NCBI GenBank assembly: GCA_937980205.1
Contig: CALJKW010000055.1
Coordinates: 62,001-126,000, forward strand
Source: an uncultured Myxococcales bacterium
Lineage (GTDB): Bacteria > Myxococcota > Myxococcia > Myxococcales > Myxococcaceae
Length of the DNA: 64,000 nt
Direction: 5' to 3'
The translations under genes were made by a program, and so were the position numbers. This document shows, in pieces, positions 9,836-21,697 of the stretch. Position 1 is the stretch's first letter. The number at the start of each line of letters is the position of its first letter. The notes below the pieces were generated by a model. It made no database searches. It had not been told where the DNA came from and saw nothing but the letters and a program-made list of their open reading frames with translations.

Positions 9836-10242
9836 GCAAGCCGACGCCGGAGCAGCTCAAGGCCTGGGGCGCCTCGATGCGCGAGATCGACCCCAGCTCG
9901 CTCATGCAGGACGACGATGGGCTGAAGGTCCGCTGGTACCTCGGCGACGCCGCGACCGAGCTGTACTGCTGGATTCACCCCGACGGCCGGCCCGATCACA
10001 TGCAGCTCGTCTTCTCGCGCGTGTCCGTCGAGTGGAGCCACAAGAAGGGGCTCACCACCGGCACGTTCCAGGCGGGCGCGTCGATGGCCGGCGGCCGGTA
10101 CGACCCGTACCTCTTGTCGGTGGGCAAAGAGGTCGACCGCGAGGTCTGCGAGGCGGCGCTCACGCTGCTGAGCGCGAGCAACATCGACAAGGCGCTGAGC
10201 AAGCCGATGGTGGATGCGCTGAACGGCGTGCTCGGGAAGTGA
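9832..10242 (+). CDS. Conserved-looking cytosolic protein, unknown function
   Basis: A 136-residue protein without signal peptide or membrane segment. It starts at ATG 9832 inside the stop of the upstream lipoprotein (ATGA), so the two are probably co-translated. Features: an aromatic strand-rich middle (VRWYLGDAATELYCWIHPDG, then MQLVFSRVSVEWSH), a GRYDPYLLSVG segment, and a helical C-terminus. I do not recognise the family. A convergent membrane-protein gene stops four bases after it. Confidence 0.65.
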   Translation: MSKPTPEQLKAWGASMREIDPSSLMQDDDGLKVRWYLGDAATELYCWIHPDGRPDHMQLVFSRVSVEWSHKKGLTTGTFQAGASMAGGRYDPYLLSVGKEVDREVCEAALTLLSASNIDKALSKPMVDALNGVLGK

Positions 10243-10245
10243 CGC

Positions 10246-11907
10246 TCAGGCCCGCTTGCGCCCGTAGAGCATGCTGACGAGATCGCGCAGCTCGGCGCGC
10301 ACCACCTTCAGCTCGAACCACGCGAACACGAGCAGCCACACGCACAGCTGCAGCGCGACCATGTAGCCCTCGGAGAACCCGTGGTTCGTGTGCTGGTACA
10401 GGTAGTAGCCCATGAAGATCGCCTGCAGCCCCATCAGGGCTCCGAGCGCGGGCTTCTGGTCCTGCCGCGTCGCCAGGCCGAGCGCCATCAGCCCGAGCAT
10501 GTTCCAGTAGTACATGTTCACGACCAGCCAGGTGAAGACGAGTATCGGCCCCAGCGTGAACGCGCCGACCTCGTCGGTGCGCAGGATCAGCACGAACACG
10601 GCGAGCGTGAAGAGCAGTTGGAAGAACTTGAAGCCGAGCTGGTGGTCGTTGATGTCGACGTCGGCGCGGCCCTGCTTCATCTCGCGCGGGAACAGCCAGT
10701 GCACCGCGAGCTCGCCCGCCGAGCTCTCTTCGATCTGCAGGTACACGGTCCGTAGGCTGTACTGGATGCTGTAGAACCGCTCGACGACCGCAGCGTCGAT
10801 GCGCTTCTTGTAGTCGGCCCAGACCCAGAAGCCGCCGAACATGAACGCGGCGAGCAGCACGGCCGCGGTGCCGCTCGCGAACGTGCCCGCGACCATCTGC
10901 TTGTACTTGGCGTGGATCTTCTTGTCCCTCCAGCACGTGACCGCGGCGCGGAAGAACAGCGCCACTCCGAACCAGAGCGGGAAGAGCTTGGTGGCCACCG
11001 CGAAGCCGAAGAAGAGGCCGGCGTAGAGCCACTTCTCGCGCTTCATCATGCAGATCGTCATGCCGAGGCAGAACAGCCAGTCCCAGCGCAGGAAGCTGCC
11101 GGCGAGGTACGGGAAGACGAGGGGAGGCGTCGCCCACATCAGCATGCCGATCGCCGCGGGCTTCCAGCCGAACGTCTTGAAGATGAACCACCACATGAAC
11201 GCCATCAGCGCCATGTCGAGCCAGCCGAGGAAGGCCTGGCCACCGGGCGTCCAGGGCACGACGCGCGAGATGGGGTGCGTGATGACGCTCCACGCGGGCG
11301 AGTTCGAGTTGCCGTGATCCTGGAGGATCGAGTTGAACCGCGAGCGCCAGGCGGCGGTGCCCTGGGCGCGCTCCTGCTCGCACTGCGCGCGGCACTGCAT
11401 CAGCGTCGAGACGTCGTTGCACCGCCTCGCCTCGCACGCCTCGAGGTCGGCGAGGTTGGGCGGAGTCATCAACAGCTCCCAGTCGCGCTTGAACTCCTCC
11501 CAGCGGGGACCGAAGCGGCCGACGATGCGCTCGCGCTCGGCGAACGCCTTGCTGACCGGCTCGAGCTCGAAGGTGGCGTTGTCGCGGATCTGCTGAACGT
11601 TGAGCGCGCGCGTGGTCTCGGCGTCGGCGAGCACGGCGGCGCGGTAGAGGTCGAACCAGCCGACCTCCTGCTGGTACTTGGCGGCGAGATAGAAGTGGAA
11701 CTGCTCGTGGTGGTGGACGAGCTTGAGGCCCGCGCCGTTGAACGTGCCGTAGTTGCACCAGGCGAACACCATCAGCGCCGAGAGCGTGAGGAAGGCGAAC
11801 TTCTTCTGCTTCTCGAACCGATCCTTCGTGAGGGCGTCGACGAGGAGCAGGCCCACGTGGGCCTCGAGGATGATGATCTTGATGATCCCCGAGATGAAGT
11901 GATTCAT
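10246..11907 (-). CDS. Polytopic membrane protein, GT-C/mannosyltransferase-like topology
   Basis: A 553-residue integral membrane protein with about ten hydrophobic segments, the first near residues 5-20 and 35-55. A soluble loop (about 60-215) contains EACEARRCNDV and CRAQCEQERA, four cysteines that could form disulfides outside the membrane. The rest alternates hydrophobic helices with basic loops, ending SMLYGRKRA. The layout (large extracytoplasmic first loop, many helices) recalls GT-C glycosyltransferases or DUF2029-like proteins, but no DD/DE motif is clear. ATG 11907 is chosen over upstream codons because it starts directly at the first hydrophobic segment. It is divergent from mrp with only 17 bases between starts. 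Confidence 0.75.
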   Translation of the reverse strand: MNHFISGIIKIIILEAHVGLLLVDALTKDRFEKQKKFAFLTLSALMVFAWCNYGTFNGAGLKLVHHHEQFHFYLAAKYQQEVGWFDLYRAAVLADAETTRALNVQQIRDNATFELEPVSKAFAERERIVGRFGPRWEEFKRDWELLMTPPNLADLEACEARRCNDVSTLMQCRAQCEQERAQGTAAWRSRFNSILQDHGNSNSPAWSVITHPISRVVPWTPGGQAFLGWLDMALMAFMWWFIFKTFGWKPAAIGMLMWATPPLVFPYLAGSFLRWDWLFCLGMTICMMKREKWLYAGLFFGFAVATKLFPLWFGVALFFRAAVTCWRDKKIHAKYKQMVAGTFASGTAAVLLAAFMFGGFWVWADYKKRIDAAVVERFYSIQYSLRTVYLQIEESSAGELAVHWLFPREMKQGRADVDINDHQLGFKFFQLLFTLAVFVLILRTDEVGAFTLGPILVFTWLVVNMYYWNMLGLMALGLATRQDQKPALGALMGLQAIFMGYYLYQHTNHGFSEGYMVALQLCVWLLVFAWFELKVVRAELRDLVSMLYGRKRA

Positions 11908-11924
11908 CGACCGACGCTTGATAC

Positions 11925-13034
11925 ATGAAAAGCGCAATGGCCATCGACGAAAGAGACGTGCTCGCAGCGCTCGGGAAAGTCATCGACCCCGAGCTCCACA
12001 TCGACATCGTGCGCGCGGGCATGGTGAAGGACCTCAAAGTGAGCGGCAGCGACGTGAGCCTGAAGGTCGAGCTCACGACGCCCGCCTGCCCGATGAAGGA
12101 CAAGATCGAGAAGGACGTCGAGGCCGCGCTCGCCGCGGTGCCTGGCATCGGAGCCCGCAAGATCGACTGGGGCGCGCGCGTGCGGCCCGCTCCGGGGCCC
12201 GCGCAGCAGTCGCTGCTCCCCGACGTGAAGAACGTCGTGCTCGTCGGCGCCGGCAAGGGCGGCGTCGGCAAGAGCACCGTCGCGGTGAACCTCGCGTGCG
12301 CGCTGCAGCGGCACGGCGCGAAGGTCGGCCTGCTCGACGCCGACTTCTACGGCCCCTCGATTCCGCTGATGACCGGCATCCGCAAGAAGCCGGTGAGCGT
12401 CGACGGAAAGCGGCTCGAGACGCTCGAGGCGCACGGCATCAAGGTGATGTCGATCGGCTTCCTCATCGAGCCCGACCAGGCGCTGGTGTGGCGCGGGCCG
12501 ATGCTGCACGGCGCGCTGATGCAGCTCGTGCGCGACGTGAACTGGGGCGAGCTCGACTACCTGGTGCTCGACCTGCCTCCCGGCACGGGCGACGTGGCGC
12601 TGTCGATCTCGCAGCAGGTGCGGTCGTCGGGAGCGGTGCTGGTGACGACTCCGCAGGACGTCGCGCTCGCCGACGTGGTGCGCGCGAAGGGCATGTTCGA
12701 CAAGGTGCACGTGCCGGTGCTCGGCATCATCGAGAACATGAGCCAGTTCGTGTGCCCGCACTGCGGCAAGGGCACGCACGTGTTCGACGTGGGCGGCGGT
12801 CGCAAGGCGGCCGAGATGATGGACATCGCGTTCCTCGGCGAGCTGCCGCTGGATCTGAAGGTGAGGCAGGGTGGAGACCGCGGCCTGCCGGTCGTCGTCG
12901 GTCACCCCGAGTCGCCCGAGGCGCAGAAGTTCATGGAGATCGCCCGCAACGTCGCGGGCCGCATCAGCGCAGAGAACGTCCGCGGGCGGGCGCCCGTCGT
13001 GACCGGTCCCGGTGCGCAGGTTAGTGTGGGCTAA
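11925..13034 (+). CDS. mrp: Mrp/ApbC-family P-loop Fe-S cluster carrier
   Basis: A 369-residue cytosolic protein that by family knowledge binds and transfers [4Fe-4S] clusters to apo-enzymes. The N-terminal MIP18/DUF59 domain (about 5-85) has VIDPEL and TTPACPMKD. The deviant Walker A GKGGVGKST is at 110-118, LDADFYGPS follows, then LVLDLPPGTGD, and the CPHC pair near residue 275 is the cluster ligand. Start ATG 11925; a second ATG at 11937 (MAIDERD) would widen the gap to the divergent gene and is equally possible. The next gene starts four bases after its stop. Confidence 0.95.
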   Translation: MKSAMAIDERDVLAALGKVIDPELHIDIVRAGMVKDLKVSGSDVSLKVELTTPACPMKDKIEKDVEAALAAVPGIGARKIDWGARVRPAPGPAQQSLLPDVKNVVLVGAGKGGVGKSTVAVNLACALQRHGAKVGLLDADFYGPSIPLMTGIRKKPVSVDGKRLETLEAHGIKVMSIGFLIEPDQALVWRGPMLHGALMQLVRDVNWGELDYLVLDLPPGTGDVALSISQQVRSSGAVLVTTPQDVALADVVRAKGMFDKVHVPVLGIIENMSQFVCPHCGKGTHVFDVGGGRKAAEMMDIAFLGELPLDLKVRQGGDRGLPVVVGHPESPEAQKFMEIARNVAGRISAENVRGRAPVVTGPGAQVSVG

Positions 13035-13038
13035 GCGC

Positions 13039-13512
13039 ATGCTCCCCGACGATCAGAACCCCGATCCGCTGGATCCGCCGTCGGAGGAGGAGGACTTCTC
13101 CGGTGAGCACGCCGACCCGAGCGCCGGCCTGCGAGGAGTCATCCCCGAGCTCGTGCGCAAGGTCGCGGTCGCGGGCCTGGGCGCCGTGTTCATGACCGAA
13201 GAGGGCATTCGCAACCTCGCCGGCCAGCTGAAGCTCCCCAAGGAAGCGCTCGGCCTGGTGCTCGGTCAGGCCGAAAAGACGAAAGAGGAGATCGGCCGCG
13301 TCATCTCGGAAGAGATCCGCCGCTTCCTCCAGTCGGAGAAGCTCCGCAACGAGTTCCTCAAGATGATCGCCGGCATGACCATCGAGGTCCGCGCCGAGGT
13401 GAAGCTCGTGCCGGACAAGGTGAAGGAGCACGCCGACACTCCGTCGCTGTTGCCGAAGGTCAACGTGACGGAGCTCAAGGCCCGCACCGCCGGCAAGCGC
13501 TCGAAGGAGTGA
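13039..13512 (+). CDS. Small helical protein, unknown function
   Basis: A 157-residue protein downstream of mrp. The N-terminus (about 1-25) is acidic and Pro-rich, residues about 35-110 are amphipathic helix (ELVRKVAVAGLGAVFMTEEG, then QAEKTKEEIGRVISEEIRRF), and a strand (TIEVRAEVKLVPDK) precedes a basic tail TAGKRSKE. No signal peptide or catalytic motif. The heptad-like spacing suggests self-association. ATG 13039 is chosen; GTG at 13024 would overlap mrp. It is two bases from the next gene, so these form an operon. Confidence 0.7.
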   Translation: MLPDDQNPDPLDPPSEEEDFSGEHADPSAGLRGVIPELVRKVAVAGLGAVFMTEEGIRNLAGQLKLPKEALGLVLGQAEKTKEEIGRVISEEIRRFLQSEKLRNEFLKMIAGMTIEVRAEVKLVPDKVKEHADTPSLLPKVNVTELKARTAGKRSKE

Positions 13513-13513
13513 A

Positions 13514-13861
13514 GTGAAGAAGCGGTTGCCGCTGGTGCTGGTCGCGCTCGCCGGCGTGTTCCTCTGGCGCGGCGGCTTCGGGCTCCTGCCGGTCGAGCGC
13601 GAGCTCACCTGGAAGCTCTGGGGCGACTTCGGGACGATTCGCCGCGTCGAGCTGCAGCTGTACCAGGGCGACGAGCTCTTGCAGCGCACGCAGCTGGAAT
13701 TGCCGAGCGGAGCCGGCTTCGAGCCGACGACGAAGGTGACGCTGCGGAAGGGGGCGTACCGGGGCCTCGTGATGCTGTACCGCGCCGATGCCGGCGCGCC
13801 CGAGGTTCACGAGCACCAGGTGCACGTGGACGAGAGCACCTCGGTGTTTACGGTCCCCTGA
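13514..13861 (+). CDS. Small exported or membrane-anchored protein, unknown function
   Basis: A 115-residue protein starting at GTG 13514. Residues about 4-20 are a hydrophobic signal or anchor after KKR (LPLVLVALAGVFLW). The rest is a small beta-rich domain: VERELTWKLWGDFGTIRRVE, QLYQGDELLQRTQLEL and VTLRKGAYRGLVMLY, ending VHVDESTSVFTVP. The strands suggest an Ig-like or transthyretin-like fold, but no family is recognised. It is the last gene of the mrp operon and is followed by a hairpin. Confidence 0.65.
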   Translation: MKKRLPLVLVALAGVFLWRGGFGLLPVERELTWKLWGDFGTIRRVELQLYQGDELLQRTQLELPSGAGFEPTTKVTLRKGAYRGLVMLYRADAGAPEVHEHQVHVDESTSVFTVP

Positions 13862-13878
13862 AGCAACCCGGGCTCTCA

Positions 13879-13902
13879 GCTCACGAGAACTACCTCGTGA
13901 GC
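13879..13902. terminator. 9-bp perfect hairpin after the mrp operon
   Basis: GCTCACGAG (13879-13887), loop AACTAC, CTCGTGAGC (13894-13902). It lies 17 bases after the stop at 13861. It lacks a T-run but is a strong stem, so it is a candidate terminator or processing site. The rest of 13862-14033 holds no gene that I can support. Confidence 0.5.
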
Positions 13903-14033
13903 CTGTCGCGCACACTTCGGAGCTTCTTCAAGGCGGTGGTCGACACCGTCTCGACGATCGTGGCTCCGCCGCTGTGGGTTCCGGTTCGTGTCCCGTCTGC
14001 CTCCCGTGTTCGGAGGCTTTCGGAGACACGACC

Positions 14034-14552
14034 TTGCGACCTCTGCTGATCCTCGCGTTGCTGGCCTCGGCCACCGCACACGCCCAATTCGCCAACCGTC
14101 ACTTCGGCATCGAAGCGGCGCCGATGCGCTTCACCGACTCGGAGTTCACGACGGGCCTCATGGCCACGCTCGACTTCGGCTGGTACATCGAGAACGGCTT
14201 CGAGGTCGGCGGCCGGGTCCCCGTCGCGCTCTTCCTGACTCCGGTCTCGAACCGGCAGCGCGTGGCGACCGGCGGCCAGCTCTACGCGCGCTACCTGTTC
14301 CTCGAGGAAGAGCTGCGTCCCTGGGCCGGCCTCGAGCTCGACGTGCTGTACATCTTCCGCGACAACCCGAACCAGGAGACGAACGCGCAGGTGTTCTTCG
14401 GCCCCGGCGTCAGCGCCGGCCTCGAGTACTTCGTGAGGCCGGACGTCTCCATCGGCGCGCGGGCGATGTTCACGTTGTACCTCGGCGTGAACAACGCGGC
14501 GCCGATCCGCCCCGGCTACGGCGGCACCCTCGCAGCACAGGTGTACTTCTGA
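14034..14552 (+). CDS. Outer-membrane beta-barrel-type protein
   Basis: A 172-residue exported protein. The TTG at 14034 is chosen because it gives a clean signal peptide (RPLLILALLASATAHA, cut before QF) and has GGAG eight bases upstream; no ATG or GTG gives this. The mature part is a series of amphipathic strands ending in aromatic residues (LMATLDFGWYIENGFEVGG, QLYARYLFLEEELRPWAG, PGVSAGLEYFVRPDVSIG) and ends in Phe (AAQVYF), as outer-membrane barrels usually do for BAM recognition. It is probably an 8-strand OmpW/OmpX-like barrel of unknown cargo. A TPR gene starts right after it. Confidence 0.75.
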   Translation: MRPLLILALLASATAHAQFANRHFGIEAAPMRFTDSEFTTGLMATLDFGWYIENGFEVGGRVPVALFLTPVSNRQRVATGGQLYARYLFLEEELRPWAGLELDVLYIFRDNPNQETNAQVFFGPGVSAGLEYFVRPDVSIGARAMFTLYLGVNNAAPIRPGYGGTLAAQVYF

Positions 14553-14553
14553 C

Positions 14554-15234
14554 ATGCGCGCCGCGTTCGTGATGGCGGCGGCGCTGTGCCTGCCGCGGGT
14601 GGCTCCGAATGATCCGTACGGCGTCGAGTGCGCGAGGACGCTCGACGAGATCACCTGCCAGCATGCGGTCGAGTTCTGCCCGCAGTGCCCCGAAAACTGG
14701 GTGAACCTCGGCATCATCGCGCAGCGGGCCGGCGACAAGGCGCTCGCGCGCGAGCGGTACATCAAGGCGCTGCGCATCGAGACCGAGCTCGCGCAGGCGT
14801 ACAACAACCTCGGCGTGCTGGATCTCGCCGACCGCGACTACCGGCTCGCCGAGCAGCGCTTCCTCCGCGCCCTCGACGTGAACCCCGACTACAACGAGGC
14901 GCGGCACAACCTCGGGCTCGCGCACTGGCGGCAGGGGAAGCTCGACGAGGCCGAGAAGGACTTTCGCCACATGATCGTCGCCAACTCCCGGCTCTCGGAG
15001 CCTTACGGATCGTTGGGTGCGCTCGCGCTCGAGCGGGGGAGGCCCGCGGACGCGGCGCAGTGGTACCAGCAGGCGGTGCTGCTCGAACCGTCCTGGGCGG
15101 CGGCGTGGCACGGGCTCGCTGCGGCGCAGGAGCTCATGGGACTGCGGGCCGACGCGGCCGCCGCGTACGAGTCGTGCGTCGACGCCGGAGGAGATGAGGC
15201 CTGCCGCCGAGGACTCGAGCGCCTGCGGCCGTGA
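14554..15234 (+). CDS. Exported TPR-repeat protein
   Basis: A 226-residue protein with a signal-like N-terminus (AAFVMAAALCLP) and four to five tetratricopeptide repeats from about residue 45: NWVNLGIIAQRAGDKALARE, AYNNLGVLDLADRDYRLAEQ, EARHNLGLAHWRQGKLDEAE, PYGSLGALALERGRPADAAQ and WHGLAAAQELMGLRADAAAA. Cys residues before (CARTLDEITC, CPQC) and after (SCVDAGGDEAC) the repeats fit an oxidising periplasm. TPRs mediate protein contacts. It starts one base after the barrel protein, so the two likely act together in the envelope. Confidence 0.85.
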   Translation: MRAAFVMAAALCLPRVAPNDPYGVECARTLDEITCQHAVEFCPQCPENWVNLGIIAQRAGDKALARERYIKALRIETELAQAYNNLGVLDLADRDYRLAEQRFLRALDVNPDYNEARHNLGLAHWRQGKLDEAEKDFRHMIVANSRLSEPYGSLGALALERGRPADAAQWYQQAVLLEPSWAAAWHGLAAAQELMGLRADAAAAYESCVDAGGDEACRRGLERLRP

Positions 15235-15271
15235 CGCCGTTTCGAGTCGTGCGCGCGAGGGCGAGGCCGGC

Positions 15272-15277
15272 TATACG
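15272..15277 (+). promoter_or_regulatory. Possible -10 box TATACG before the dehydrogenase
   Basis: TATACG lies eight bases before the ATG at 15286. An identical TATACG lies six bases before the GTG at 30848. No ribosome binding site separates either from its start codon. Confidence 0.35.
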
Positions 15278-15285
15278 CGCCGCCC

Positions 15286-16131
<846 letters not shown>

Positions 16132-16141
16132 AGGGACGCAC

Positions 16142-16894
<753 letters not shown>

Positions 16895-16898
16895 GGGG

Positions 16899-16917
16899 GC
16901 GCGCGGCGCCCGCGCGC
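16899..16917. terminator. GC hairpin between convergent operons
   Basis: GCGCGCG (16899-16905), loop GCGCC, CGCGCGC (16911-16917), five bases after the crotonase stop and 10 bases before the convergent cytochrome stop. There is no T-run. Confidence 0.4.
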
Positions 16918-16926
16918 GGCTCGGCG

Positions 16927-17568
16927 TCAGTGCTTGCCGGGCTCCAGCGCGACGCCCTTCCGAGACGCGTAGATGTACGCCTCCATGGCCTTCATGCGCG
17001 GGTCGTCTTCGGCCATCGGGGTGCCGCGAACCGGGTTCTCGATGCACCAGTTGATCATGTCGCGCAGCATCGCCACGCGGCCGAGCTGCACCTGGAACTT
17101 CGGGTACGTCTCGGGGTGCGTGTTCGACGCGTCGGGGTGGCACATGTCGCACGAGATCGCGACGGTGCCGCCGAGCTTCTTCGCGTCGTGGAACACCGCC
17201 TTGCCCTCGGCGACCGCCTCGTCGACCGACGCCTTCCAGATCGCCTCGTCGCGCTGGGTGAACGCTCCGTAGGTGTGACCGGCGGGAGGCTGCGGCTTTG
17301 CCGGGGTGCTCTCGATCTTCTTCTCCGGCGCGGCAGCCGGAGCGGCCGGCGCCGCCGCCACGTCCCACTTCATCTTCGGGTTCTTCTTCTTCCACTCGGC
17401 CATCAGCGTGTCGCTGACCGCCTGACCTTCGGCGCGCGTCTGGGGCGCCTGCTTCACCTCCAACGACGTCTCTCCGTCGCACATGCCGACGACGACTCCG
17501 CCGTTCTTCGCCGCGGGCAGCTGGTGCGTGTCGGCTCCCAGCGCCATCAACAGGATCAGGGTCTTCAT
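16927..17568 (-). CDS. Exported mono-haem cytochrome c, SoxA-like C-terminal region
   Basis: A 213-residue exported protein (signal MKTLILLMALGA). It has a single haem-attachment motif CDMCH at about 138-142 and the downstream pattern HPETYPKFQVQLGRVAMLRD, INWCIENP, then a helix with MKAMEAYIYASRKG. That arrangement resembles the cytochrome domain of SoxA-type proteins, with a second Cys (INWC) where SoxA has its own. A Pro/Ala linker (about 70-95) separates it from the N-terminal part. It is the last gene of a three-gene minus-strand set after a di-haem peroxidase and a phosphoesterase. No other sox genes are present, so thiosulfate oxidation is not supported; electron transfer to or from the peroxidase is the better inference. 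Confidence 0.75.
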   Translation of the reverse strand: MKTLILLMALGADTHQLPAAKNGGVVVGMCDGETSLEVKQAPQTRAEGQAVSDTLMAEWKKKNPKMKWDVAAAPAAPAAAPEKKIESTPAKPQPPAGHTYGAFTQRDEAIWKASVDEAVAEGKAVFHDAKKLGGTVAISCDMCHPDASNTHPETYPKFQVQLGRVAMLRDMINWCIENPVRGTPMAEDDPRMKAMEAYIYASRKGVALEPGKH

Positions 17569-17583
17569 GGCGTCACGTGCCTT

Positions 17584-18696
<1,113 letters not shown>

Positions 18697-18698
18697 CT

Positions 18699-19940
<1,242 letters not shown>

Positions 19941-19979
19941 GGCGTCGCTGCTAACGGCCACGCACCTGGATCGTTACGT

Positions 19980-20525
19980 CTATTCCCGCTTGCCCCACTT
20001 CTTGATGGCACCGACCAGTCGCCTCAGACCGCTCGGCGTGTTGCCGTGCCTCGAGAGCCCGTCGGGGATGGGGTTCTCCTGTGAGTCTGCGGGACGAGAC
20101 GGCGCGGTGACGACGCGGTGCTCGGCCCACTCGATTCCGGCGAGCGTCGCCGCGACCGCGTCGCGGATGTGGATGAGGTAGGGGTCTGCGCCCGTGTAGC
20201 CGTCGAACGCCCTGCGGCAGCGATCGAGCCGCACGGGGGCGGGCTCGGCGTCCCACAGGATGTTGCCCCGGCTGGAGACGTCCTCGTTTCCGACCAGCTT
20301 GCCGGTCTTCAGCTTGTCTCCATGCCGCCAGTAGATGACCTCTTTGAAGAGGGTGAGCTCCTGCTCCTCGAGGTGCCCGCCGAGATCGACGGTGGACAGC
20401 AGCTCGCAGCCCTTCGAGCCCTGGTGCCAGACCTCGCGGCGGCCGTCAGGGCCCGGCGGCTTCTCGACGGCGCGGACCCGGTAGAGGGCGCGGACGGCTT
20501 CGCTGCACTGCTCCTCGGTGGGCAT
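19980..20525 (-). CDS. Uncharacterised protein, paralogue of the gene at 30848
   Basis: A 181-residue protein with no signal or membrane segment and no family that I recognise. It is clearly homologous to the protein at 30848: RAVE (18-21), WHQGSKG (33-39), QELTLF (55-60) and LKTG (72-75) align without gaps at a constant offset of five residues, and GY-x-GAD...LI-x-H with SRG shared further on. The two proteins diverge after about residue 130; here the tail is Pro/Arg-rich, ends GAIKKWGKRE, and has no membrane anchor. It lies divergent from an acyl-CoA dehydrogenase (29 bases). Confidence 0.75.
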   Translation of the reverse strand: MPTEEQCSEAVRALYRVRAVEKPPGPDGRREVWHQGSKGCELLSTVDLGGHLEEQELTLFKEVIYWRHGDKLKTGKLVGNEDVSSRGNILWDAEPAPVRLDRCRRAFDGYTGADPYLIHIRDAVAATLAGIEWAEHRVVTAPSRPADSQENPIPDGLSRHGNTPSGLRRLVGAIKKWGKRE

Positions 20526-20554
20526 CGGCCGCTTGCGATGATAAGCGCTGCGCC

Positions 20555-21697
20555 ATGAATTTCGAGCTCACGGACGTTCAGCGTGACATCCAGAAGCTGT
20601 GCCGCGACCTGGCGAAGAAGGAGCTTCAGCCGAACGCGCGGAAGTGGGACGAGACCCACGCCTGGCCGGAAGCCGGCGTGAAGAAGCTCGCCGAGCTCTC
20701 GCTGCTCGGCGTCGCGGTGCCCGAGAAGTACGGCGGCGCCGGCCTCGACAACGTCTGCTACGCGCTCGCGATGGAGGAGATCAGCCGCGGCTGTGCTTCG
20801 ACCGGCGTCATCATGAGCGTGAACAACTCGCTCTACTGCGACCCGGTGATGAAGTTCGGCACCGAGGAGCAGAAGGCCGAGTTCCTCACCCCGTACGCGC
20901 GCGGCGAGAAGCTCGGCTGCTTCGGCCTCACCGAGCCCGACGCCGGCAGCGACGCCGCCGCGCAGAAGACGATCGCGGTGAAGAAGGGCGACGAGTACGT
21001 CATCAACGGCTCGAAGAACTGGATCACCGTGGGCCCCAAGGCCGACGCGATCGTGCTGTTCACGATGACCGAGCCGGCGAAGGGCAACAAGGGCATCACC
21101 GCCTTCCTCGTGCCGACGTCGACCAAGGGCTTCAACCGGCAGCCGCCCGACAAGAAGATGGGCATCAACGCCGCGTGGAGCTGCACGATGTACTTCGAGG
21201 ACATGCGCGTCCCGGCGAAGAACATCCTCGGGAAGGAAGGCGAGGGGTTCAAGGTCGCGATGAGCACGCTCGACGGAGGCCGCATCGGCATCGCCGCGCA
21301 GGCCATCGGCATCGCGCGCGCGGCGTACGAAGAGGCGCTCGCGTACTCGAACGAGCGCAAGACGTTCGGCAAGCCGATCCGCGATCACCAGGCGATTCAG
21401 TTCATGCTCGCCGACATGGCGACGGAGATCGACGCGGCGCGGCTGCTCACGCTGCGCGCGGCGCTGATGAAGGACAAGGGCGTGCGGCACTCGCCCGAGA
21501 GCTCGATGGCGAAGCTGTACGCGAGCGAGATGGCGGGCCGGGTGACGAACAAGGCGCTGCAGATTCACGGCGGCATGGGCTACTCGAAGGAGATGGACGC
21601 CGAGCGCCACGTGCGCGACGCGCGCATCACCGAGATCTACGAGGGCACGAGCGAGATTCAGCGCATCGTGATCTCGGCCTCGCTGCTCAAGGAATGA
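20555..21697 (+). CDS. Acyl-CoA dehydrogenase (short-chain/butyryl type)
   Basis: A 380-residue FAD flavoenzyme that oxidises acyl-CoA to trans-2-enoyl-CoA and passes electrons to ETF. Seen: LTDVQRDIQKLCRDLA at the N-terminus, CFGLTEPDAGSDAA (FAD/substrate), NWITVG, the GGRIGIAAQAIGIARAAYE helix, QIHGGMGYSKE, and the catalytic Glu in EIYEGTSEIQR near the C-terminus. That Glu position is typical of short-chain, butyryl and glutaryl-type enzymes. Together with the crotonase and hydroxyacyl-CoA dehydrogenase upstream it completes a short-chain cycle. Its stop overlaps the next gene's start. Confidence 0.94.
   Translation: MNFELTDVQRDIQKLCRDLAKKELQPNARKWDETHAWPEAGVKKLAELSLLGVAVPEKYGGAGLDNVCYALAMEEISRGCASTGVIMSVNNSLYCDPVMKFGTEEQKAEFLTPYARGEKLGCFGLTEPDAGSDAAAQKTIAVKKGDEYVINGSKNWITVGPKADAIVLFTMTEPAKGNKGITAFLVPTSTKGFNRQPPDKKMGINAAWSCTMYFEDMRVPAKNILGKEGEGFKVAMSTLDGGRIGIAAQAIGIARAAYEEALAYSNERKTFGKPIRDHQAIQFMLADMATEIDAARLLTLRAALMKDKGVRHSPESSMAKLYASEMAGRVTNKALQIHGGMGYSKEMDAERHVRDARITEIYEGTSEIQRIVISASLLKE

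Noticed and set aside
13862..14033. N-terminal extension of the outer-membrane protein frame into 13788-14033
   Set aside because: The extra 82 residues have no membrane or domain pattern, and the signal peptide after TTG 14034 with GGAG upstream is a far better start.
16927..17568. Evidence for a sox thiosulfate-oxidation operon
   Set aside because: Only one SoxA-like cytochrome is present; soxB, soxX, soxY, soxZ and soxC are absent in the window, so thiosulfate oxidation is not supported.
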